From Macrosoma leucophasiata (Eukaryota; Arthropoda; Insecta; Lepidoptera; Hedylidae), in assembly GCA_036365455.1 (NCBI GenBank), contig JAWQUS010000022.1, positions 5,146,001-5,210,000 of the forward strand: a stretch of DNA of 64,000 nucleotides, in the 5' to 3' direction. Both the position numbers and the translations under genes were made by a program. Shown piece after piece: positions 50,155 to 61,433 of this stretch (positions are counted from its first letter, which is position 1; the number at the start of each line of letters is the position of its first letter). The notes beneath the pieces are model-generated. The model did not search any database. It saw only the letters and a list, made by a program, of their open reading frames with translations, and was not told the origin of the DNA.

Positions 50155-50400
50155 TTTAGGGGCGTGCAACTTTCGCCCTAGATATCTGTTGGAACTGGAA
50201 TTACGACTCATGGGTCGTGCTTAGTTCAGCTCGGCGCATTTTTTTTTTTAACATAATTTGGGGCGTGCAACTTTCAATCTATATATCTGTTGGGGATAGC
50301 TGGAATTACAACTCATAGGTCATGCTTAGTTCAGCTCGGCGCATTTTTTTGTTTTTTACATAATTAGGGGCGTGCAACTTTCAATCTATATATCTGTTAT
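50155..50400 (+). repeat. About 105-bp tandem repeat
   Basis: GGGGCGTGCAACTTTC..ATATCTGTTGG..AGCTCGGCGCATTTTTTT, about 2.4 copies. Two weaker units recur at 51280-51440. Confidence 0.8.
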
Positions 50401-50414
50401 TATAGAATTGAATT

Positions 50415-50700
50415 TGGCCACTACTACTACGCTGAGGTCCTGGGTTCGATTCCCGGGTAAGGGGTTATCAGAGATAATGGTGAAAAAGACTTTGTCTCTG
50501 GTTCTATTGGGATTTTTCCATTTTCTGGAAATTTCCCAGTACCTCAAAGTTTGGTAATGTGCCCGGAGATGTCAACAGGCTCGCCATCTGTTACATGGGC
50601 CAAAACGTAACCGGCGAATCGTGGGTGTTTGCATGTATGCTTGAATGCATGCATTTACCTCTGCCTACCCCTTCGGGGATTACAGGCGTGAAGTTACGTT
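50415..50700 (+). mobile_element. S2 SINE, 5' truncated, with target duplication
   Basis: GGCCACTACTACTACGCTGA to GGCGTGAAGTTACGTT; lacks the A box. A 14-bp duplication, TATAGAATTGAATT, lies at 50401-50414 and 50701-50714. Confidence 0.94.
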
Positions 50701-50736
50701 TATAGAATTGAATTGTTTAAATGAAACGCATCTGTT

Positions 50737-50853
50737 AACGCCATTCGAGGATATAATAAGTTACCGGACAGTTTAAAACAATTGCGATTACCAGTGTTCA
50801 AAAAAAGGCTGACACAATGGTTGCAACAGCACTGTTTTTATGACATTAATTAA
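50737..50853 (+). pseudogene. LINE reverse transcriptase, extreme C-terminus
   Basis: 38 codons reading YNKLPDSLKQLRLPVFKKRL then WLQQHCFYDIN and a stop. This is the YNKLP..FK..L..WL..FY ending of many insect LINE ORF2 proteins. It is followed by an AAATAAAATAAAACTG-rich 3' end. No catalytic part survives. It is a different lineage from 22091. Confidence 0.7.
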
Positions 50854-51279
50854 TATATGACAAATAAAATAAAACTGTAATTAAAATAAAACTGTAACTA
50901 CCCACTTGTTTCCTAGTAAATCGAATATTAATTTGAGACATAATAATCTGAATTTCTGACTCATTCTTTTTTTTTGACATATTTAATCACACAACTTGAC
51001 ATAATTACTACAATATAATTTGACTTTAATATTATATTATTTATTTAATATTATATTTGACTTTTATATTAAAACCAATAAATTTAATTGTTATGTTTAA
51101 AATAATAGTAATAATATTGTAAATTTTATGACTTTCTCTGTTGTTTCCTAAATGTACCAACTGAACTAAAATTTATATACATACGTTCTTAGATTGTGAT
51201 AATATCTACTATTTGAAATTCAATAGAAAAAATGTCTTTATTTCTACTTTGTTTTTACACACCATTATCATGGTAGTAC
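50854..51279. other. AT-rich LINE 3' tail and unassigned DNA
   Basis: Repeated AATAAAACTGTAA then long AT-rich sequence; no features. Confidence 0.4.
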
Positions 51280-51440
51280 AGCTCGGTGTAAATTCTTTTC
51301 TTTTTTACACAATAACGGGCGTGCAACTTCCACACTAGATATCTGTTGGCGATAACTAGAATTACGACTCACGGGTCGTTTAATATCTGTTGGAGATAAT
51401 GGGAATTGACTCATGGGTCGTGCTATGGTCGGAATGGGGG
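51280..51440 (+). repeat. Diverged units of the 105-bp repeat
   Basis: ACGGGCGTGCAACTTCCACA, ATATCTGTTGGCGATAACTA and ACTCATGGGTCGTGC. Confidence 0.6.
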
Positions 51441-51639
51441 GAATTCTTATGACCTTTGGATAACATTTCAAGCTATACAGGGTGGACAAGACAGTACAAC
51501 AAAAAATTGAAATTAATGTACCTTGCAGCAATCCAAATGGGCCTGCAAAAACAAAATAAAATATTATGTCATAGTTTAGTCAGAAAACACTTTTCGCTCA
51601 CTATCACATATCATACACATATACACTCTATTATGAACC

Positions 51640-51919
51640 TTTGTGACCGCTAGTGGCAAATTAAATGCGCGTTTCCGTGCTTCGGAGGGCACGTTGAGCC
51701 GTCGGTCCCGGTTGCTATTTATAGATAGCAGTCGTTAAACCTTGTCGGAGGCCCTAAGGGCGGTTTGAAAACATCCGACAGTGGGTTGGCCACTAACCCA
51801 CCCACCTCCACCAATCCGCATTGGATCAGCGTGGTGGAGTAAGCTCCAGGCCTCCCCTCAAAAAAGGGGAGAGACTCGTGCCCAGCAGTGGGACGTATAA
51901 GGGGTTGCCATTATTATTA
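51640..51919 (+). mobile_element. S3 SINE, 5' truncated
   Basis: GTGACCGCTAGTGGCAAATT to GGGTTGCCATTATTAT. An 8-bp duplication, TATGAACC, lies at 51632-51639 and 51920-51927. Confidence 0.9.
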
Positions 51920-52154
51920 TATGAACCATCACATATTATTATCTGATAAAAAAGTGTGTGTCTGTACGTAAGTACAAACATGAGAAGTTATACCTACTTC
52001 TTTGGTGACACAAGATAAATCTTTCTAAAAACTTTATCCTTCGCGTTATACTACATTTGTAGAGAAAACGACAATAATATTAGACAAAATGTATTTAATA
52101 CCTTGAACGTAATAAATACATGGATTTTTTTTAAATATTTTAAATGTGGTGATT

Positions 52155-52443
52155 ATTTTTTTTTTTTAATGTTTAGGAAGTGGCAAACGAACATGCAGTC
52201 CACATCGATGTTAAGTGATGACTGCAGCCTATACACCCGCACAAAGAACAAGGTCAAAACGCAGATGCGTTACCACTCCTGAGGCCTAAAGTGTTAGGCC
52301 TCAGTGCTGGAAATTACAGGGCCGTACATTACCACCTGATTGGAACACAATAGTGCTGAACACTACCATTTATCGGCAAGTATATTAGGTGATGCCGTGG
52401 TGCCTACGCCCGCGAGCTCCGTCACTGGAGCTCTACCACCAGT
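52155..52443 (-). mobile_element. S1 retroposon, full length
   Basis: T-run, TGTTTAGGAAGTGGCAAACG to ACCACCAGT. Confidence 0.92.
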
Positions 52444-52446
52444 AAA

Positions 52447-52512
52447 CTGGCGCTTCACACTCTCTGCCTATTCTGTAAGGGATTTAATGTGAAAATACAT
52501 ACATACATACAT
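52447..52512 (+). repeat. RTE-like LINE 3' tip
   Basis: TGGCGCTTCACACTCTCTGC..GAAAATACATACATACATAC. Confidence 0.7.
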
Positions 52513-53253
52513 CGACGATGAATCGTCGATGAGAATCGATGATCGAATCGATTTTAGTCAATTTTAATATACTCGTACATTTACGATACAATTTATTACA
52601 ATTACGTAAATTATCGCCTATTTGGTGAACCGTCAATACAAAAGAAAATGACTCGTTGAGACTTACATTTTATCTATACAACATTTCACACATCAAAATG
52701 CGAAACTGTTAAATTGAGTAATGAGATTGAATACAGTCCCGGGAGACGGCAGAAATAGCCCTCGGGCACGCTTGGAAAGTGTGTCGTTTATTTTACAAAG
52801 CGAATTTGTGAAATAGTAGACAACTGGCCCAGATAAAACCAGGCAATCAGTTATAAAATTGTCATATATGTATACTTATCTTCAAGTCAAATCTGTAATC
52901 GGATAGGCAAAGATCGACGTCAGTATGCATCTCTACGTGATATAATCTAAACGGAAATTAAACTTTGATTTTCAAATGAGATTTTCAGAATCTTAACTAT
53001 TTTTTGATTAACTAAGTGCCAATGAGTTATTTTTTATATATTTTGCGTAACTATTGATGCAGTCAAAGAGAGGTCCCGTTGAATGCAACCCATGTCCACC
53101 AAGCAAGGCAAGCTTAACAAGGGTCCGAGGTTCAAATTAGACTCTGTACTGACGGGAAATATAATATAATGGGCCTCATAATATGACTCAATATCGGAGA
53201 GAAATGGACAGGGCTAACCAGGCATGTCCCTTACTAGACCCAATCAGAAAGAA
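52513..53253. other. Mostly unassigned; weak duplication E copy
   Basis: CGATGAATCGTCGATGAGAA makes a small palindrome at 52514. 52640-52860 holds a diverged E copy (GAAAGTGTGTCGTTTATTTT). The rest is not recognised. Confidence 0.4.
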
Positions 53254-53365
53254 TGTCGAATGAGCAAATGACTAAACAGATAAACAATGGGAATGTGGAT
53301 GGTTGCAGATAACCAGGAAGACCAAAACTGACCTACCATGACTAAACAAGTCGCGTTCTGTCAGA
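53254..53365 (+). mobile_element. RTE-like LINE fragment, left part
   Basis: AATGTCGAATGAGCAAATGA..AATGTGGATGGTTGCAG..CTGACCTACCATGACTAAAC. Cut by an insertion after GTTCTGTCAGAT. Confidence 0.75.
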
Positions 53366-53615
53366 TAGAATAGAATAGAATAGAAAATATTTTTATTTCG
53401 AATAGATCTTTACAAATACTTTAAAAACGTCAATAAATCATATAAACTACCTAGAGTGAATAACCATTACATACAGTAAGAGAAAAATCATATATATATA
53501 GCAAAATTAAAAATTTGAATTTAAACTACTTGGTTAAAACATAATAATCCCAAAATTTTTCAAATCCTTCAATAATGTAAATGAAGAAAAAGAAAAACTT
53601 GGTGAAAGAAAAGAA
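53366..53615 (-). mobile_element. Insertion with AGAAT repeat start
   Basis: AGAATAGAATAGAATAGAAA opens it; on the minus strand this would be a TTCTA-repeat tail of a LINE 3' end. It ends in A-rich sequence. Family not identified. Confidence 0.5.
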
Positions 53616-53712
53616 AAAAATGATGGGTCAAAAGTCTTAGGAGCCGATTCCTAAGACTTTTGATCCATCATTTTTTTTAGAGATTTGGCGTGAAGATACA
53701 TACATACATACC
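53614..53712 (+). repeat. RTE-like remnant turned into a hairpin
   Basis: ATGATGGGTCAAAAGTCTTA (RTE sense) is followed by GCCGAT and its inverse complement TAAGACTTTTGATCCATCAT, arms about 29 bp. Then TTGGCGTGAAGATACATACA. The RTE segment between is deleted. Confidence 0.8.
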
Positions 53713-53850
53713 CTATCGGCTGGCTTAGCCCACCATATACCGATACTCAAGTGGCAGTGGGCAGTGCACATAGCTCGAAGACCCGACACCTTCCCGTAGC
53801 GGAAGACAAAGCGTAAGCAGACCCAACACAAGGCGGACTGATAACCTGGC

Positions 53851-54204
53851 GAATAATAACGGCAACCCATTATACGTCCCACTACTGGGCACGAGTCTCT
53901 CCTCTATTTTGGAGGGAGGCCTGGAGCTTACTCCTCCATGCTGCTCCAATGCGGATTGGTGGAAGTGGGTGGGTTAATGGCCAACCCGCTGTCGGATGTT
54001 TTCGTAAGGCCTCCGACGAGGTTTAACGACTGCTATCTATCGATAGCAACCGGGACCGACGGCTTAACGTGCCCTCCGAAGCAAAGAAAAGGCGCATTTA
54101 ATTTGCCACTAGCGGTCACCCATCACACTACCCGACCGCGCCCGTAGTGCTTCACCGAGTAGATCGCTTATCATCTACACCAGCGGCCGGGCCATGCACG
54201 CTTC
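53851..54204 (-). mobile_element. S3 SINE, full length
   Basis: GAATAATAACGGCAACCCAT to CGGGCCATGCACGCTTC. Old, with scattered changes. Confidence 0.9.
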
Positions 54205-54645
54205 GAACCCTGGTGAATGTCGCATGCAATTTCTAGATGAGGGTAGCCAAGGACAGTTTGTTTTGTGCACCGTTGGTGCTTCATCAGTAAACGAATTTTG
54301 GCTGAAATGATGATGATATTGCCCTAATTCAAGCGTGAACATGTTTAATATTATTTCATCAAAAAACTTATTAGAAGTTACAATAAAAATCTTAAGTTTA
54401 ACAAATCTTAATTAATCCCTCAGTCACGTTCAGGCAACTCGAGTAGTCGTTGGAATACATAATTGCGAGACAAAACTCTTAATGGTAAAAGAAAATTATC
54501 AGCGGTTTAAAATAATGTTGAAGTAAAAGTCTGATTTGTTAAAATAACTCTGTTAAAGTAATTTTTACCTTGTTTATTTTTATTACAGTTAGTTAATGAT
54601 AGAAGATATCAAACTCAGTCATATGGTTTAGTGTTAGGTTAGCTA
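54205..54645. other. AT-rich, nothing recognised
   Basis: No frame or family. Confidence 0.4.
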
Positions 54646-54912
54646 GCCTATCTGCCGCCAAATGGTAGTGTTCAGTACTATCGTGTTCCGGTCAGGTGGT
54701 AATGTACGGCCCTGTAATTTCCGGTACAAAGGCATTAACACCTTCAAGAGTGGAAACGTATCTGCATTTTGACCTCTGGTCATTGTGTCGGTATCTATAG
54801 CCTGAAGTCATCACTTGACATCAATGTGAACTGCATGCTTGTTTGCCACTTTTATTACATAAAAATAAAACAATGTGAACTGCTTGAATGCCACTTCCAA
54901 TACATAAAAAAG
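54646..54912 (+). repeat. S1 retroposon, 5' truncated, with repeated 3' end
   Basis: CTATCTGCCGCCAAATGGTA to TTTTATTACATAAAAATAAA, then a second short tail (CAATGTGAACTGCTTGAATG..CCAATACATAAAAAA). Confidence 0.82.
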
Positions 54913-54958
54913 TAACATATTTGATGATGACGATTTGCATTCAAATTTTTCATTACTA

Positions 54959-55267
54959 CGTAACTTCACGCCTGTAATCCCCGAAGGGGTAGGCAGAGGT
55001 AAATGCATGCATTCAAGCATACATGCAAACACCCACGAATCGCCGGTTACGTTTTGGCCCATGTAACAGGTGGCGAACCTGTTGCCATCTCCGGGCACAT
55101 TACCAAACTCCGAGGTACTGGGAAACTTCCAGAAAATGGAAAAATCCCAATAGAACGAGAGATAAAGAATTTGAAACCGTTATCTCTGATAGTCCCCGAC
55201 CCGGGACTCGAACCCAGGACCCCCAGCGTAGTAGTAGTGGCCTGCTACCACTACGCTACGGAGGCAG
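54959..55267 (-). mobile_element. S2 SINE, full length
   Basis: Minus strand: ACTGCCTCCGTAGCGTAGTG, B box GGTTCGAGTCC. A 10-bp duplication, TTCATTACTA, lies at 54949-54958 and 55268-55277. Same subgroup as 12609 (TATCAGAGATAACGGTTT). Confidence 0.94.
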
Positions 55268-55484
55268 TTCATTACTAGAACGTGAAATGTCGCTCCCTGG
55301 TCTCAAAGTAGCCGATATTCCATTCTTATTCCATGCATTTGCTTCGTAAGATAAATGGCACACTTTCGAAGTGACGTTGAGAGCTATGGAGCTATTTTCT
55401 CGTGTCCCGCGAACACCCATTATACTTGAGTACTCAATTTACTAGAAACTAGTAAATTCGTTCGTAGTGTGAACAGATTTCTAT

Positions 55485-55548
55485 GCAGTTTTCACTTATC
55501 ATACATGTGTACTGCTTACTTGTTTGCCACCGTCGTCTATACATATTT
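55485..55548 (+). repeat. Older S1, 3' end
   Basis: CAGTTTTCACTTATCATACA..CTTGTTTGCCACCGTCGTC. Confidence 0.55.
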
Positions 55549-55551
55549 TTT

Positions 55552-55905
55552 ACTAGCGGCCCACCCCGGCTTCGCCGGGTGCGTTGTTGCCTACCCTCTC
55601 CTATTCGTCTTAGCGTGATGATTATACAAAGATAGAGCCTAAAGTCTTCCTCGATATCTTTTATAGTTTAGGCAGCGTACGCAAAAAACGGAACTTTCCT
55701 GGTTGATTTTTTACACCTTGTGTCTGAAAAACCCAAATATCTTACGGAACCCTATTTTTTCTAAAATAAAATATAACCTATGATACCCGTGGATAGTGTA
55801 GCTTTCGAATAGTGAAAGAATTTTTAAAATCAGTCCCGTAGTTATTGAGCCTATTCATTACAAACAAACAAAAAAATATTACCTCCTTATAATATTAGTT
55901 TAGAT
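55552..55905 (-). mobile_element. Non-autonomous Helitron-like element
   Basis: ACTAGCGGCCCACCCCGGCT is the minus-strand 3' end. The body matches 4838-5168 over most of its length. Starts near TCTAAACTAATATTATAAGG on the minus strand. Confidence 0.8.
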
Positions 55906-55907
55906 AT

Positions 55908-56183
55908 ATGTAATATAAGTGGCAAACAAGCATGCAGTTCACAATGATGTTAAGTGATGACTGCAACCTATAGACACTTACACAAAGACCAAGGTCGAAA
56001 TGCAGATGCGTTGCCACTCCTTAGGCCTAAGGTGTTATGCCTCTGTGCCGGAAATTACAAGACCGTACATTACCACCTGACTGGAACACGATAGTTCTTA
56101 ATACTACCATTTAGCGACAGGTATATTAGGTAATACGGTGGTTCCTACGCCCGCGAGCTCTGTCACTGGAGCTCTACTACCAT
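55908..56183 (-). mobile_element. S1 retroposon, full length
   Basis: TATGTAATATAAGTGGCAAA to GCTCTACTACCATT. No T-run remains. Confidence 0.88.
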
Positions 56184-56206
56184 TAAAACATATTATAAAA
56201 CGAGTT

Positions 56207-56354
56207 TATGGTAATGTGCCCGGAGATGTCAACAGACTCGACGTTGTTACACGGGCAATGATGTAACCGACGAATCGTGGGTGTTTCCATGTATGCTTGA
56301 ATGTATGCATTTACTTCTGCCTAACCCTTCGGGGATTACAGTCGTGAAGTTACT
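56207..56354 (+). mobile_element. S2 SINE, 5' truncated
   Basis: TATGGTAATGTGCCCGGAGA to GGATTACAGTCGTGAAGTTA. Half-length. Confidence 0.85.
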
Positions 56355-56389
56355 ACGGATTTTCATGCGGTTTTCACCAATAAGTAAAG

Positions 56390-56684
56390 TTTTTTTTTTT
56401 TTTTTTATGTAATGGAAGAGGCATACAAACATGCAGTTCACATTGATGTTAAGTGACGACTGCAGCCTATAGACACCCACACAAAGACCAAGGTCAAAAT
56501 GCAGATGCGTTACCACTCCTGAGGCCTAAGGGTGTTATGCCTCTGTGCCGGAAATTACAGGGCCGTACATTACCACCTGACCGGAACACGATATTGCTGA
56601 ACACTACCATTTAGCGGCAAGTAAATCAGGTAATGCGGTGGTGCCTACGCCCGCGAGCTCCGTCACTGGAGCTCTACCACCAGT
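56390..56684 (-). mobile_element. S1 retroposon, full length
   Basis: T-run of about 17, ATGTAATGGAAGAGGCATAC to ACCACCAGT. Confidence 0.92.
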
Positions 56685-56716
56685 AAAAGTGATTCTTGAG
56701 GCAGGTTTGTGTAAGT

Positions 56717-57060
56717 CATAGAGCAACACGGGCCACCGGCTGCGGCGGACCGGAGGGGAGTAGCCATAGCATTAAAATTTATTACCGATGCAAAAAAGTC
56801 TGTCATGTTTTGCGGAGGGAAACACTACAATAATCGTCTAACTACGAAACTCACACCTTGACTTTAAGCCACAACGACAAGTACAAGCCCAAGTGGGCCT
56901 ATGCCTGTCGCCTATAAGTTTAAATGTGATGCGTAAAATTGTTTAGGCGCGTAGGCGACAGGCATAGGCCCACTTGGGCTTGTACTTTGACAGAGGGGAA
57001 AGCCTGCATATGGCTTCTACCCTCCGGTCTGCCGCGGCTGGTGACCCGAGTTGCTCTATG
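56717..57060. mobile_element. M2 TIR element, copy 3
   Basis: CATAGAGCAACACGGGCCAC to GTGACCCGAGTTGCTCTATG; TIRs about 50 bp. The flanks GTGTAAGT and GTCTAAGT are an 8-bp duplication with one mismatch. The middle differs from the other copies and holds a perfect 36-bp-arm hairpin. Confidence 0.85.
56879..56987. repeat. Perfect 36-bp hairpin inside M2
   Basis: AAGTACAAGCCCAAGTGGGC.. (56879-56914) and its exact inverse (56952-56987), loop 37 bp. Only the right arm is M2-like; the left arm is an inverted copy. Confidence 0.92.
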
Positions 57061-57429
57061 GTCTAAGTATATAATTTATTTATGTTTTCTATAATTGGAA
57101 TATAACGATAAATGTTGGAGATGCATGAAAAAACCAAATGGGCGCTTTCATCGAAGACGTTGCCCTTTGAGATATTATAACAAAACAATGTATAATTAAA
57201 TATTTTATCTTTGGTAGATCTACAAAATAGTTTACAATATCTATATTTTAAGGATAGCGTGCTATACCCATTAGGCCTTCCATAAAAATGGTTCGTGTAT
57301 GTATGCGGTAATTGGAAAGCTATCACCAATACAATACATCCTAATACAATTAAAAATTAGCCATTTCTTTAATCCACATAATGGGCACGGTATAAATACA
57401 CCATATAATTAAAATGTATATCTTAGAAA

Positions 57430-57775
57430 GGAGAAGTTCCACGTTGGGCCCGCACCTTGTACACTATATCGAAAGTTAGAGAAAAATACGCAGAATCATG
57501 GAAAAATACTCAAAAAATAATTTGAATCGTTGTTTTTTTTTGTCGGAAATATTTATTTCACGTAATTTTTGTATGACAAGAATATGATGCCATATCGCTA
57601 CTATGACGCCATATCGCTACTATGACGTTCTTGTTTTTGAAATATACTTACGACAATTAATTGAAGAATTAATAAACGATTTGAATAGCTGAAAATGATT
57701 TAGTTTTTTATGCTTCGTCTCTCAATATAGTGTACATGGTGCGGACCTAAGCTCCATACATTTTGGAACGTCTCC
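57430..57775. mobile_element. M1-type TIR element
   Basis: GGAGAAGTTCCACGTTGGGC to ACATTTTGGAACGTCTCC. The subterminal parts TTGTACACTATAT / ATATAGTGTACATGG also pair. A 21-bp tandem duplication (GCCATATCGCTACTATGAC) lies at 57590-57625. Confidence 0.8.
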
Positions 57776-58141
57776 TTTTCCCAAAACACCCATGACGGGA
57801 GATGGCACTAGCTTATATGTTCAATGATAGCTTAAAAAAAACTCAAACTAGTCAAGCTTGATTTGTGTGGCAGAATAACATTCGCCGGTTCATATAAAAG
57901 CTATTATTGAACGTAAATTGGATTAAAGATAATACAGTAGTGTCTGTATAGTAGTAGGTAATGGAAAACATAAAAACTTATGCTTTTTTTACATCGCATT
58001 GCACCAAGCGAGTGTTACATTGCCTATGCAAATGAACCAAGATACATGATTAACACGTTTTCACACTTTCAAAGCTTGGAGTACACTTGAAGGAACGTCA
58101 TTTAATTTAATTTTGCGACGAAATGGGACATCATTATCATC
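57776..58141. other. AT-rich, nothing recognised
   Basis: No frame or family. Confidence 0.4.
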
Positions 58142-58287
58142 ACGGCCCTGTAAGTTCCGGCACATAGGCATAACACCTTAGACCTCAGGAGTGGCAACGC
58201 ATCTGCATGTCTATAAGCTGCAGTCGTCACTTAACATCAATGTGAACTGTATGCTTTTGACACTTCCATTGCAATAAGAAAAAAACA
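58142..58287 (+). repeat. S1 retroposon, truncated and deleted
   Basis: CACGGCCCTGTAAGTTCCGG to ACTTCCATTGCAATAAGAAA; lacks TTTTGACCTTGGTCTTTG. Confidence 0.82.
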
Positions 58288-58491
58288 GCCGATAGACGTG
58301 TACAGATGGACAAAGGCCTCCCCCAGTGATTGCCACAACGAACGGTTCTGGGCCGCCCTTATCCAGCGACTGCCTGCGACCTTCACCAGGTCGTCGGTCC
58401 ATCTTGCAATGAAACGTCTCTCTGTGTAACCTTGAGCCTATTCATATAGCCCATATTGTGACATTGATTAAATATGAACGGCATAATGGTC

Positions 58492-58623
58492 TTCATGCAT
58501 GTATGAGGAGAATAATGAAAGTAGACGAGGCACGAGAGGTTTGTCAGAACCGGGATATCTGGCGCTCTACATTTTCTGCCTACCCCGTTAGGGACCTGGC
58601 GTGAAAATACATACATACATACA
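58492..58623 (+). mobile_element. RTE-like LINE 3' fragment
   Basis: CATGTATGAGGAGAATAATG..GACGAGGCACGAGAGGTTTG..ATCTGGCGCTCTACATTTTC, tail CATACATACATACAT. Codes for the last 35 or so residues. Confidence 0.8.
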
Positions 58624-58776
58624 TAATGGTCTTCAAAAACATGGGTAAATTTATATTCTTACTACAATATCCAGAATGTACAGTACCCAGCAAGAAATGT
58701 TGCACATGGAGCCTACGAAAAAGACAATCGACTAGTTTCAACTTTGTAGAGCGTTATCTCCGTTCCACTGATTAAA

Positions 58777-58925
58777 TGCCAACGCGTGATTAGTTGCCAA
58801 TGCGTGATTAGTTGCCAATGCGTGATTAGTTTCCAATGCGTGATTAGATGCCAACGCGTGATTAGTTTCCAACTCGTGATTAGTGCCAACTCGAGATCAG
58901 TTGCCAACGCGAGATTAGTTATATG
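58777..58925. repeat. 18-19 bp minisatellite, block 1
   Basis: GATTAGTTGCCAATGCGT in about eight variants (CCAACTCG, CCAACGCG). Blocks 2 and 3 start each further T unit. Confidence 0.9.
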
Positions 58926-59264
58926 GATTAGCAATACCCAGTCGCGTTATGTGCGAATCTCAAATGAGAACGATAACGATAACGTAACGATAGAGCAACT
59001 CATTGGTAATTTAAGTTTTTTACTAGTAATTTTTAAGTAGTTTCATGTGCTCTCTTCCTGGCGAGGCTAAAAACATGATTTTGTCTCTGTTTAAACTCTG
59101 ACAAACCATGTCACCGCAGATTACAGTATAGTAGCACAGTCTAAAGAAAACGAACGTGTTAATTAGCTGTTAATTATGTACTTATACTGTGATAGTAGTA
59201 TAGTCTGGTATTCCTCAAAAATTGATCAATATGGTCGACAGACGTCACGTAAGCAAAATATTAC

Positions 59265-59375
59265 ACGTATGTACGTATGTATCTTCATGCCAGGTCCCTA
59301 ACGGGGTAGGCAAAGAGTGTGGAGCGCCAGATATTTCGGTCCTGACACACCTACCGTGCCTCATCTACCTAATGT
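59265..59375 (-). repeat. RTE-like LINE 3' tip in unit 1
   Basis: ACGTATGTATCTTCATGCCA..GGGGTAGGCAAAGAGTGTGG. Present at the same place in unit 2, so it predates the duplication. Confidence 0.75.
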
Positions 59376-59969
59376 TACACGTCGACCTCACTAAGTCTTC
59401 TTGCCAAGGTCGATGTACAATATTTGTTGCTGGATACGGTATTTATTAATCAACTATACGTTGAATGTAATAAAGCCTATATACGAGACTCAAAACGATA
59501 TTTCCCTTTGTTTAACCTCTAACAAACCATGTCACCGCGGATTACAGTGGCAAGCCCGGATCACTATCCGGTCACCAGTTCAGAAAGGTCTCGTACCCTC
59601 TGTTATAAGAAAATTTTGCTAGATTAATGATAAGATCAAGATCTTCGTATGAAGTGTATTTTTATTACTCTTTATGTGATGATAGAAATAATAAAGATGT
59701 TACATATTAAATTCAATTACTGTGTATCATAGATAACCGACAAAACAGATAAAAGAAGGTTATACCTGTATGTTGTGTGTACATTTAAAAAGTTGCACTT
59801 AATATTAAAATTCTGTATTTATTTTTGTTGATTAGTTTGTGTGAGTGTGAACGTAAAGGAAGTTGTTCCAATATTAATTAAATATTTAAGCTGCATAAAA
59901 GCCATATTTATCACAACCAATCGGAAAACTTTAGAAACCCAAGCACGACGACCGGCACTTCACATTACG

Positions 59970-60090
59970 CGTGATTAGTTGCCAATGCGAGATTAGTTGC
60001 CAACGCGTGATTAGTGCCAACACGAGATTAGTTGCCAACGCGAGATTAGTTACCAACGCGAGATTAGTTACCAACGCATGATTAGTTATA
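59970..60090. repeat. 18-19 bp minisatellite, block 2
   Basis: GTGATTAGTTGCCAATGCGA repeated about six times with small changes. Confidence 0.88.
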
Positions 60091-60344
60091 TAGATTAGGG
60101 ATACATAGTCGCATCGTGTGCGAATCTCAAATGACGTATGAGAACGTAACGATAAAGCAACTCATTGGTAATTTAATTTTGTTACTAGTAATGTTTAAGT
60201 AGCTTCATGTGCTATCTGCCTGGCGAGGCTAAAAACATGATTTTGTCTCTGATTAATCTCTGACAAACCATGTCACCGCAGATTACAGTATAGTCTGGTA
60301 TGCCTCAAAACTTGATCAATTTGGTCGACAAACATCACGTTAGT

Positions 60345-60465
60345 AAAATATTACACGTATGTACGTACGTATCTTCACACCAGGTCCCTAACGAGGTAAA
60401 CAGAGAGTGTGGAGCGCCAGATATTCCGGTCCTGACACACCTCCCGTGCCTCATCTACCTAATAT
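60345..60465 (-). repeat. RTE-like LINE 3' tip in unit 2
   Basis: ACGTACGTATCTTCACACCA..GAGGTAAACAGAGAGTGTGG, at the place matching 59265. Confidence 0.75.
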
Positions 60466-61099
60466 TACACGTCGTTCTTAGAAAGTATTCTTGCCAAGGT
60501 CGATGTACAATAATAATTGCAGGATACGGTATCTATTAATCAACTATACGTTGAATGTAATAAAGCCATTTATTAATACACGAGACTCAAAACGTTATTT
60601 CCCTTTGTTTACCCTCTAACAAACCATGTCACCGCGGATTACAGTGACAAGCCCGGATCGCTATCCGGTCTTTAGTTCAGAAAGGTCTCGTACCCTCTGT
60701 TGAAAGAAAACTTTGCGAGAATAATGATAAGATCAAAATTTTCGTATGAAGTGTATTTTTATTACTTTTTGTAATATATGATGATAGAAATAATAAAGAG
60801 GTTACAGATACTAATAAAGTATCAATTATTGTGTATCACAGATAACTGACAAAACAGATAAAGGGAGGTTATCTGTGTTGTGTGTGTACAGTTAAAAAAA
60901 AATTCTGGGTTTATTCTGATAACTCAACTGTTGTAGATGAGTTTGAAAAGGAAGTTGATGCGTTCCAACACTAGTTACATATTTAAGGTTTTCTGTCTTA
61001 TTTGTCGCGCGACGACCGTCACATCGCGTTATGCGTGATTAGTTTCCAACGCGTGATTAGTTGCCAACGCATGATTAGTTGTCAACACGTTACCAATCA

Positions 61100-61262
61100 A
61101 TTGTTTTAAACTTTCACGATTTGTATTCATATTTTTATATTGTAAACGGGACTTAATCGCGTACTATTTTAATCGAAGTATTTACCTCGACACTCGACGT
61201 TTCGGCCGTAATGCGACGGCCGTGGTCACGAGTAGACTGTCAGCCGTTTACAATATAAAAAT
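61100..61262 (+). mobile_element. F2 foldback retroposon, copy 3
   Basis: Arms TTTTTATATTGTAAACGG and inverse around a core with GGACTTAATCGCGTA, CACTCGACGTTTCGGCCG and CGGCCGTGGTCACGAGTAGA. A perfect 13-bp duplication, ACGTTACCAATCA, lies at 61087-61099 and 61263-61275. Inserted in the minisatellite. Confidence 0.9.
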
Positions 61263-61433
61263 ACGTTACCAATCAGTCGATACCTAGTCGCGTCGTGCGC
61301 TAATCTCAAAATTAAATGAAAACATAACAATTAAGCAATTCAATGGTAATTTAAGTTTGTGACAAGTAATTTTTATGTAGCTCCATGTGCTCTCTGCCTG
61401 GCGAGGCTAAAAACATGATTTTGCTTTTGTTTA

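Larger units (their letters stand above)
58760..59960 (+). repeat. Tandem segment T, unit 1
   Basis: Order: 18-bp minisatellite, TAACGATAGAGCAACTCATT, CTGGCGAGGCTAAAAACATG, ACCATGTCACCGCAGATTAC, RTE tip, CCATGTCACCGCGGATTACA, AAAGGTCTCGTACCCTCTGT. The same order recurs twice more. Confidence 0.85.
59961..61030 (+). repeat. Tandem segment T, unit 2
   Basis: Same order as unit 1, with an RTE tip at 60345-60465 and the CCGCGGATTACAGTGACAAG and GGTCTCGTACCCTCTGTTGA segments. Confidence 0.85.

Noticed and set aside
58777..61090. CRISPR-like array
   Set aside because: The repeats are contiguous and variable with no spacers, and the DNA is animal; it is a minisatellite.
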